64,000 bases of DNA from Neoceratodus forsteri (taxonomy: Eukaryota > Chordata > Ceratodontiformes > Ceratodontidae). Below are positions 57,322-64,000 of this stretch, piece after piece. The first letter of the stretch is position 1. Each line of letters starts with the position of its first letter. The notes under the pieces are model-generated. The model did not search any database. It was not told where the DNA came from and saw only the letters and a list, made by a program, of their open reading frames with translations. A program made the translations under genes and the position numbers. Location of the stretch: the NCBI GenBank assembly GCA_016271365.2, contig CM057452.1:1244617001-1244681000 (forward strand), written 5' to 3'.

Positions 57322-58785
57322 TTAGTAAGCATTTAAACTAGCAGACGGGATGGTGAAATAAGGCAGGAAGACATATTCTGCCCCCCCCCACCATACACGC
57401 TTACAGGGTCAGCAGTAGGAATCCTGAGGGTGAGGAATCCCAAAAGGAACAATCAGAAATAGGTAACCAAGAGGAAGAGGGAGCAAACAATAGACAAGAT
57501 AATAGTGGAGAAAATGGGAGAGGACAAAAGGGCAAGATGAGGGGAGGTGGAAGTACAAACTGGAGAGCCATGTGTGCAAATGCTCAAATTCTAGGCAACA
57601 AGATGGCAGACCTAGAGGCCACCACAGCAGCAGGAGACCAGGACACAGTAACACTTACTGGGTCCTGGTGCAATGAAAACCAGGACTTTGATATAACCAT
57701 ACCAGAGTATGCTCTATTCAGGAGGGACAGGGTAGGAAAAAAAGGAGGTGTGATGACTCTTTATGTAAGGGAGAACATAATGGTCATGGAAACACATGAG
57801 GGACAGGGAGAAGTGAAGGTATTGGGGGTTACCCTAGAGACAGAGAGGGGGGCCACTATTTGAACAGGGGTCATCTACAGACCTGCAGCACAAGGGGAGG
57901 AGGGTGACAAGGATATGATAGAGGAAGTCCAGGGGATGGCTAATAAGGGTGAGGTATTGCTGGTGAGGGACTTCAATCTACCAGATGTGGATTGGAGCCT
58001 CCCTGCTGCAGCAACAGTTAGAAGTAGGGAAATCCTAGACTCTCTGCAGGGGGCATTCCTCAGGCAACTAGCAAAAGAACCCACTTGTGAGGGGGCGAAA
58101 CTGGACCTGTTACTGTCAAACAGGAACAGTGTTGCTGACATCACAGTGGGAAGCCACCTGGGGACCAATGATCATCGTATGGTGTGGTTCAACATAAGGA
58201 CCAGGCCAGAATCCAACCATACTAAAACAAGGGTCCTAGACTTCAGGAGGGCTGATTTCAAGAAAATGGGAGAGTGTCTCAAGGAAGCCCTAGCAGGAAT
58301 AGGGAAAATGGATGGGGTAGAGGGAAAATGCACAAAAATAAGGAAAGCCATTGAGAAGGCAACTGACCTCTGTGTCAGGCTGGTTAAACAGAGCAAGAGA
58401 AACAAGAGACCTCTATGGTTCTCTTAGGAATTAGCAAAGAAAGCAAAGCAAAAGAAGAAAGCATCCAAAAGGTACAAGTCAACAGAGAAGGAAGAAGGAA
58501 GGGGGACTGATCAGGAAAAACAAAGGGAGGCAGTGAAGGCAGTTAGGAGAGCAAAAGCATGAACAGAGGAAAACATTGCCAAGTCAGTTAAAAAGGGGTA
58601 TAAAACATTCTTTAGGTACATACTCGAAAAGAAGGAAAGCAAGTCAGGGATAGTAATTCTAAAAGGGGAAGGAGGGTAGGGTGTGGAAGAGGACCAGAAG
58701 AAAGCAGACATATTGAACAAGTACTTTTGTTTAGTTTGACTAGGTGGGCCAAGCGGTCCTTATCTGCCATCAAATTCTATGTTTC
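57322..58785 (+). mobile_element. CR1 LINE, ORF2 part, internally deleted
   Basis: It continues the CR1 started at 50,235: spacer, ORF2 start near 57,537, endonuclease, basic linker, and the ADILNKYF linker end near 58,705. At about 58,735 it jumps directly to the terminal 3' UTR (TAGGTGGGCCAAGCGGTCCT, ATTCTATGTTTCT). The whole RT and C-terminal domain, about 2 kb in other copies, is missing. Confidence 0.82.
57537..58427 (+). pseudogene. CR1 ORF2 endonuclease with linker start
   Basis: The start is MRGGGSTNWRAMCANAQILG, matching the MSTNARSLGNKL start of the 7.6-kb copy. Then come a TGSWCNENQDFDI block (TETW in the other copy), FRRDRVGKKGGVMTLYVREN, a TGA-type break near 57,861, GVIYRPAAQGEE, VRDFNLPDVDW (GDFN changed to RDFN), KEPTCEGAKLDLLLSN, SHLGTNDHRMVWF (SDH changed to NDH) and VLDFRRADFKKMGECL. 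The linker KRNKRPLWFS ends with a TAG at 58,425-58,427 and continues decayed to about 58,720. Several catalytic positions are altered. Confidence 0.83.
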
Positions 58786-59250
58786 TCACGGTAAACTGTG
58801 CCTGCTTTTGATAATTCTCATGACCCCCCCCCCACCAAATCCCCAACTGCCTGACCAGCAACACCTCGCTGTGCTTGGAATCTGGCTTATATAACCAACC
58901 ATGGCACTTACTCGTCTACTGTTGATCTTCTCTGTCCTGCCTAGATTCGGCTGCCAAGTGTTAATCCGCTTCAGAGTCTGTACTCTATGTATGTATGTAT
59001 GTATGTGTGTATGTATGTATGCATGCCTCTGGGATACGCTTTCCCTGCTCCATGAAGCTGACTGTTAACCAGTGTGTAACCAAATGTAAACTTATTGCTC
59101 TGTATACCTGTTTTATGTTATTGCTTAATAACCCGCGTGTTATCCTCACCCTGTAACCCTTCCCCCAGGTCGCACTGGGAAACTAGCATCTTTTTGCTCA
59201 GTGTGCCTTTCCTGGTAAAACAATTCAATAAATAAAAAAAATTAAAAAAA
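58786..59250 (+). mobile_element. L2 LINE 3' UTR fragment
   Basis: The non-coding segment ends CCCCAGGTCGCACTGGGAAA, GCTCAGTGTGCCTTTCCTGG, TAAAACAATTCAATAAATAA and an A/T-rich tail. This is the L2-type 3' end. A TATG microsatellite lies at about 58,986-59,027. Its terminal 60 bp resemble the tails of the SINEs in this window. Confidence 0.72.
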
Positions 59251-59254
59251 TTAA

Positions 59255-60190
59255 GGGGTGATGAGTGGTGTGCCCCGGGGATCGGTGCTGGGACCCATCC
59301 TTTTTTAATATCTATAGCAACAATATAGCAGAGGGACTGCAGGGGAAGGTGTGACTATTTGTAGATGATACGAAGATCTGCAATACAGTGGACACCCTGT
59401 GGGAGGGAGGTGAAGGCAATGAGGGAGTGCCTAAAGATTCTGGAGGGGTGGTCAGAAACTTGGCAGCTGAAATTCAATGGCAAAAAAGTGTACAGTAATG
59501 CACATGGGTGTAATAACCCGCAAACTATTTACACACCGGTGGGGGGGGGAGTTTAAGGAAACTGAGTAGTAGAGAGATCTGGGGATTCTAATTTCAGATA
59601 ACCTTAAGGTGGGGAACCAATGCAGCATGGTGGTGGCCAAGGTGAATAGAATGCATAGGGAGGAGTATATGACACAAAGAGGGAGGTGCTGATGCTCCTT
59701 TATAAATCCATGGTGAGGCCTCACCTGGAGTATGGGGTATAGTTCTAGAGGACTCACTTATGCAAGGACATAAAACAGGATTAAAAGGGTTCATAGAGGG
59801 GCAACCAAGATGGTACATGTTATGCATAAGAAGCCCTACGGAGAGAGGTGGAGGGAATTGGATCTGTACCCGCTGGAGACTAGTAAGGTGAGAGTGGGAA
59901 GCTTATTTGCAAGGAAAATAACTGCTAGAACTAGGGATCATAATCTAACATTAGAAAAAGGAAGGTATGGGGCAATGCTGAGAGGGTGGTGCCCTGGAAC
60001 AAACTACCGGAAGATGTGGTGGGTACAAAAATGGTGAAAGGATTCAAGAGGGCATGGTAGAGACACCAGAAGCTGACCAATGGACAGAGTGGTGTACCTC
60101 TCGACAAAGGAGATGAGTGGGGAGGGGGTAAGGGGTAGACTTGGTTGACCAAAATGGTCCTTTTCTGCACTAGATTGCTACGATTCTAAG
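59255..60190 (+). mobile_element. CR1 LINE of a second subfamily
   Basis: It begins at RT motif B (SGVPRGSVLGPILF near 59,265) with motif C decayed (CNTV-like downstream near 59,375). The LEGWSETWQLKFNGKKVYSN stretch, the RPHLEYG-like region near 59,715, a VHRGATKMVHVM run and NYRKMWWVQKW are recognisable. The 3' end is GGTCCTTTTCTGCACTAGAT with TGCTACGATTCTAAG, which differs from the ATGTTTCT type of the other copies. It is diverged and full of stops. Confidence 0.75.
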
Positions 60191-60898
60191 GCAGTTAAGT
60201 AATTAGAACTTACCAGCTCTATCAGAGTCAGGGAGTCCAGAGTTGGGGTGTCCTTGGTTCGGGGTATTCTGGTAGGACCTGAAAGGCAAGAACAGAGAAG
60301 GTTGGGGGAACACGAAGGGTCGGAGGTGCTAGAGGAGAGATTAAGGTATTAGAATTAAACAAAGGTACTTATCTGATTGGTATACAGTTAGACCAGACCT
60401 GTAGAAATAAAGGGAAAAATAGATATGTATGGCGAACTTATAGTAGCAAGAATAGAGAGATACAAAAATGGCACAGTATAGCACAGGAGTAAAGGAAGGG
60501 GAGTTTTAGAGGAAGAGACAAGCTAGGTCAAAATAAGGAAACTAGAGATAGGAAAAAATGCAGACAGCAAAGAACAGAGATTAAAGTGATATTTGGGGCG
60601 CAGCAAAATCCCCCCTTAGTGCCCATACGTGACTTGCAATTTAAGAAGTGGTCCAGATGGGCTGGTGGGGATGCTTTTAGGCTAGTGGCTCCTATATTAG
60701 GGGACACTGATGGTTCAGGTGTCTTGAGTTGTCTCAGTAGGCCAGTAGTTTAAAAGGTATAGCTATGGTGGTGTAATGGGCTAACTCCCTCGTGGACAGT
60801 GGCAATTTTTTTTTTTATTATATTTAATCTTTCCCTGGCATCTAGTGGGGGGGGGATGTCCTTGGGCCCAGATTGTACGTAGCAGGCAGGAGGCTTAT
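60191..60898. other. No identifiable gene
   Basis: Non-coding, with a T12 run near 60,808 and a G9 run near 60,847. I see no repeat family here. Confidence 0.4.
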
Positions 60899-61150
60899 AG
60901 AAACATAGACTGACGGTAGATAAGGACAACTTGGCCTACCTAATCTGCCCATTTTCCTACCTACTGGATAAGCTGCAGATCTTAGTTAACCAACAGTCTT
61001 TTTCTTCCTACCCCCCACAAGAATTGCCTTATGTCTGACCCATGTATTCTTGAATTCTCCCACAGTTTTAGATCCCACAACCTCCTCAGGAAGGCTGTTC
61101 CATGTGTCCACCACCCTCTCTATGAAAAAATACTTCCTCACATTGCCCAT
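60899..61150 (-). mobile_element. CR1 LINE, 3'-terminal 250 bp
   Basis: Starts (3' end) with ATAGAAACATAGACTGACGG and reads the CR1 3' UTR and the last codons (NVRKYFFIERVVDTWNSLPE on the minus strand). It stops at CACATTGCCCATGAG. It is severely 5'-truncated. Confidence 0.85.
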
Positions 61151-61271
61151 GAGCAGGGTTCTCGGGGACGCGGGTACTGGCATCATTTAAGCACATTTTC
61201 ATCCTTGGGATGCTCCTAAATTTCAGCAGCAAGTCCCGAGACGCTTGCGTTAGAGAGCTCAGGAGTCAATT

Positions 61272-61510
61272 CTAGCAGCTATCTTGTACATGCTGGGAGG
61301 AGGGGCATAACAGAGCTGAACAGCGAGTGAGTCAGACAGCTGAAATTGGAGCCGAGAGCAGAACAGAAGGGGCGTGAAGCATGCAAATTGCATACTTCAT
61401 TCCCCTTCTCTTTACTATTGGCTCTGATTTCAGCTATCTGAGTCACTTGCACTGTTCAGCTCCCTTACGCCCCTCCTCCCAGCATGCACAAGGGAGTTGC
61501 TGTGGAACGA
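61272..61510. repeat. Foldback, arms of about 115 bp
   Basis: The left arm about 61,272-61,392 and right arm about 61,393-61,510 are reverse complements with scattered mismatches (CATGCTGGGAGGAGGGGC opposite GCCCCTCCTCCCAGCATG; AGCTGAAATTGGAGC opposite GGCTCTGATTTCAGCT). There is almost no loop. No duplication or transposase is seen. It may be the core of the larger hAT-like unit ending near 61,846. Confidence 0.8.
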
Positions 61511-61799
61511 ACAATTTAACTTTTTTTTCCCCGTTCTGCAAATGGCAACTGCTGTGAGAGCTCACTTTACCCTGCAATACTGCTCACTCTTTTGCAGTAC
61601 AAATCAAGGACAGAGCTTTAAAAAAAATCCGGGACCATTGTTACAAAATGTTACTTCGGCTCAATAAGTCTCCTACAATGTGTTGCTTAATATAACAAGC
61701 ATTTGTTAATGGAGAATGGGAGTGCAACACATATCTGCCATTGCTTTATGCTGTAAAGCACTACACTTTAGTATCAGGAATGCCAGTTTTAAGAGGGGC

Positions 61800-61846
61800 A
61801 AAGGACATTTTTGAGCCAAAATCAGGGATAGTTGAGAGATATGTTC
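61800..61846. repeat. Terminus of the hAT-type MITE family seen at 42.3 kb
   Basis: AAAATCAGGGATAGTTGAGA then GATATG matches, on the opposite strand, the CATACCTCTCAAC-TGTCCCTGATTTT end of the 42,276-42,579 element. The partner terminus was not found, so the other end is lost or diverged. Confidence 0.6.
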
Positions 61847-62110
61847 TCAGTTTGTGAACCAGTCCTGCCCTACTTTAGAACTGATCTCCTCTTATTGTGT
61901 GATCCACTAAATCCTGTCTTGGTACACAAATGACTGCCTACCCTGTGAACTCTTCCTGTACTGTGTGGTTTGACCTGGAACTCAGGTTGCCAAATTGACA
62001 ATGCTTTATTGGGGAATCAGCCTTGGTCTAGCCTGCCTAAATCTGTGAAGTACCTGCTGAAAACTAAGTTCCTACAGTATTTCAAATGAACTGTGTTAGT
62101 GAAAGGGAAA

Positions 62111-62290
62111 ATTGTTTAACCAGGAAAGGTACACTAAATCAAAGCTTGTTTCCAAGTGTGACCTGGGAACACATTGGAAGTTAAGTGACTTGTTCAGGGT
62201 CACACAGTATGCAAGTTGGAGCTGATGGCATTCACACCCAGGTCTACAGGGTTGCAGCTCAGTGCCCTTACTTTAACTTAATGGCCTTGA
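62111..62290 (-). repeat. MIR/CORE-like SINE with L2-like tail
   Basis: On the minus strand, a head ending GGGCACTGAGCTGCAACCC leads into the CORE block TGTGTGACCCTGAACAAGTC / ACTTAACTTCC. The 3' part is CCCAGGTCACACTTGGAAAC then TAGTGTACCTTTCCTGGTTA. That tail aligns with the L2 end at 59,163-59,222. Confidence 0.82.
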
Positions 62291-62389
62291 CGCTTTTGTA
62301 GCCAGGTTGTCACAACTCTGCTTGACGGCCAGTGGCACTGCAACAAGATAGAATTTTCAACTTAGCATAGGCAGAATGCCCAGTATCAA

Positions 62390-64000
62390 TCCTGCCTCCC
62401 CTCTCTAAAACCCTGGGAAAAAAGCGTGGCCATACAACTAACAGACTACCTCACTAAATATAGTATTCTGTGTCCTGAACAACACGGCTTCCATAGCACC
62501 ACCACTGCCCTCTTGGAATTTACAAACGCCCATCATACATCCCTGGACACTGGTAACACTACTGGTGCTGTCTTTATAGACCTCTCAAAGGCATTCGATA
62601 CCATGCACCATCGCTTCTCCTGGACTCCCTCACTCAGTTAGGCCTCTCCCATGAGACCATTGACCCAGACAGTCCGTATTGCTCACTCCCTGTCATCCCC
62701 CCACCAAGTCAGGTCTGGGGTCCCTCAAGACTCTATCCTTGGCCCACTTCTCTTCTCCCTATACCTCAACACCCTGCCCAATGCCTGCTCTGGGAAGATG
62801 CTATTGTATGCAGACAATGCAGTCCTCTATAGCTCTCACGCTGATCCCACAGCCCTCCGCTCTGCACTCCAGAAATCCTTCTCTGAAGCTGAATCCTGGT
62901 TCATTCAGCATAGGTTAGTACTAAATTACAAAAAAACTAAATCCATGATGTTTGCACACCCCCAAAATAAGAACCTAGGACAACCCTTGCACATTCTGAA
63001 CTCACTAAATGACCCCCTTGAACAGGTTAACACTTTGAAATACCTTGGCATCACCCTAGACACAGGTCTCTCTTACCATGACCATATCCGATTACTAAGC
63101 ACCACTGTCAACGTACGTATTGGTCTCCTTCACCATTATAAGCACTGCCTGCCTCCTGAATCTCTCCGCCTAGCCATCTCTACATCTATTCTATCCCTAA
63201 CTGACTATGGTATCATAATCTATGGTGCGGTCGACACCACCCACCTACACAAGATTAGACTGGCCCTCAATAAGGCCTGCAGACTTACTACAGGCTGTCC
63301 TAGACTCACTCATACTTGCACCCTCTACGCCTCAGCAAACTGGCTCAATTTTGATGGAAGGCTAAAGTACCAGTCCTGCCTCTTTGCAAAGAAAATCACC
63401 TTAGGATTACTCCCTCCAGCCTTCTCCCTTCTACTTCTGGCCCCACTGTCCAGCCGACTCACACGGCAGTCAGCAACTTCCCACTTTAGGGTACCTTGCT
63501 GCAAAACCACCTCTGGCCAAAGAACGTTTCAATATCTGGCCCCTACCTGGCTCATCTCACTCCCAAACTCCCTTCTCACTGAACCCAAACTTGGTCGGTT
63601 CAAGTACCAACTAAGGGACCTTATTACTCAAGGATCAGTATGTGATTGCCCCTAAACTTGACCACCTCCCATCTCCCCATGTCTATGGACCTAACTCTGG
63701 TCTGCCGCCCCTGAACGTGCCTATACCATGACAATGGACATCTCTGTCCAGCCTTGGCCAACGAATAACTCGTGAGCATGGCTAGAGCAATCGCCCTGAA
63801 ATGCTATGCATATACCTGCAACCTTTATTCCCAGCTGCTTTTTTTGTATTTTTTGTATTTTCTGTAATCATCTGCAACCATTCTGTAACCACTGTGTTTA
63901 ACTACTATGTTACTTGTCACTCTGTACACTGTTGTCTCTTCTTATGTATGACGTGGAACCTTTGTAAAAGTGTCTTTGACTCAAAGGTGTTATCCGATAT
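62390..64000 (+). mobile_element. L2-type LINE (+), RT to 3' UTR, runs off the window
   Basis: It starts near 62,390 with a decayed NLKTLGKK-like finger stretch (usually PISLLPTLGK), then YSILCPEQHGFHSTTTALLE, motif A VFIDLSKAFDTMHH near 62,570-62,610, and the long C-terminal frame to 63,655. A non-coding 3' UTR follows (63,656-64,000) with CCTTTGTAAAAGTGTCTTTG near the end. It is the same subfamily as 17.7-19.9 kb. The simple-repeat tail should lie just past the window edge. Confidence 0.85.
62651..63655 (+). pseudogene. L2 ORF2 fragment, RT motif B to C-terminus
   Basis: The longest open frame of the window (334 codons). Motif B is SGVPQDSILGPLLFSLYLNT (GVPQG changed to GVPQD). Motif C is LLYADNAVLYSS (second catalytic Asp changed to Asn). 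Then LVLNYKKTKSMMFAHPQNK, LKYLGITLDTGLSYHDHIR, LSLTDYGIIIYGAVDTTHL, IRLALNKACRLTTGCPRLTH, TCTLYASANWLNFDGRLKYQ, and an end near TWLISLPNSLLTEPKLGRFK. The start Met is an internal one: upstream the motif A frame is cut by a one-base loss near 62,615 and restored before 62,680. Despite the open frame, YADN means inactive polymerase. Confidence 0.87.

Overview
The window looks like intergenic or intronic DNA from a repeat-rich vertebrate nuclear genome. I found no host gene exon, no true tRNA or rRNA gene, and no bacterial gene organisation. Almost every recognisable coding stretch is a decayed retrotransposon fragment. The LINE mixture is CR1-clade, L2-clade and one L1-clade copy. With them are tRNA-headed SINEs of the MIR/CORE type, a Tc1/mariner-type MITE, a hAT-type MITE, several foldback elements and one long-LTR endogenous retroelement. 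This fits a non-mammalian vertebrate with a large genome (for example lungfish, caecilian or another amphibian, or a reptile). The sequence alone does not settle which.

Layout. 0-3.8 kb: an L2 3' end (-), a tRNA-like SINE head, a 150-bp-arm inverted repeat, a 283-bp palindromic MITE flanked by TA, and a CR1 copy. 4.5-6.2 kb: a heavily decayed CR1. 7.6-10.5 kb: the longest continuous CR1 ORF2 remnant (-). 11-15.3 kb: a composite repeat, a 396-bp foldback, two CR1 pieces in permuted order, and related minisatellites. 17.7-19.9 kb: L2 (-). 19.9-23.3 kb: AT-rich unique-looking DNA with one SINE. 24.2-30.3 kb: a three-level nest, L2(-) containing L2(+) containing L1(-), with target duplications visible for both insertions. 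30.3-32.5 kb: a higher-order satellite interrupted by a 334-bp insertion. 33.4-35.8 kb: CR1 (-). 36-45.5 kb: an L2(+) broken by two later insertions that carry related palindromic elements A and B; B itself holds a hAT-type MITE. 46.8-49 kb: a second copy of the composite repeat, inverted relative to the one at 11-12.5 kb. 50.2-58.8 kb: an internally deleted CR1 (esterase ORF1, endonuclease, 3' end, no RT) split by a 6.4-kb LTR element. 58.8-61.2 kb: more L2 and CR1 pieces. 61.3-64 kb: a foldback, a SINE and an L2 that runs off the end.

The most notable item is the LTR element at 50,959-57,321. It has LTRs of about 1.47 kb that differ by roughly 3% where I compared them, a primer-binding site matching tRNA-Thr, no visible gag-pol, and one unrecognised open frame. 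That frame has a paired CxxC motif and is broken at a run of twelve G. The two palindromic families (A/B, and the composite repeat) are the other candidates for undescribed elements. SINE tails matching the L2 3' end suggest that L2 machinery moved the SINEs. No gene here looks intact enough to be active.
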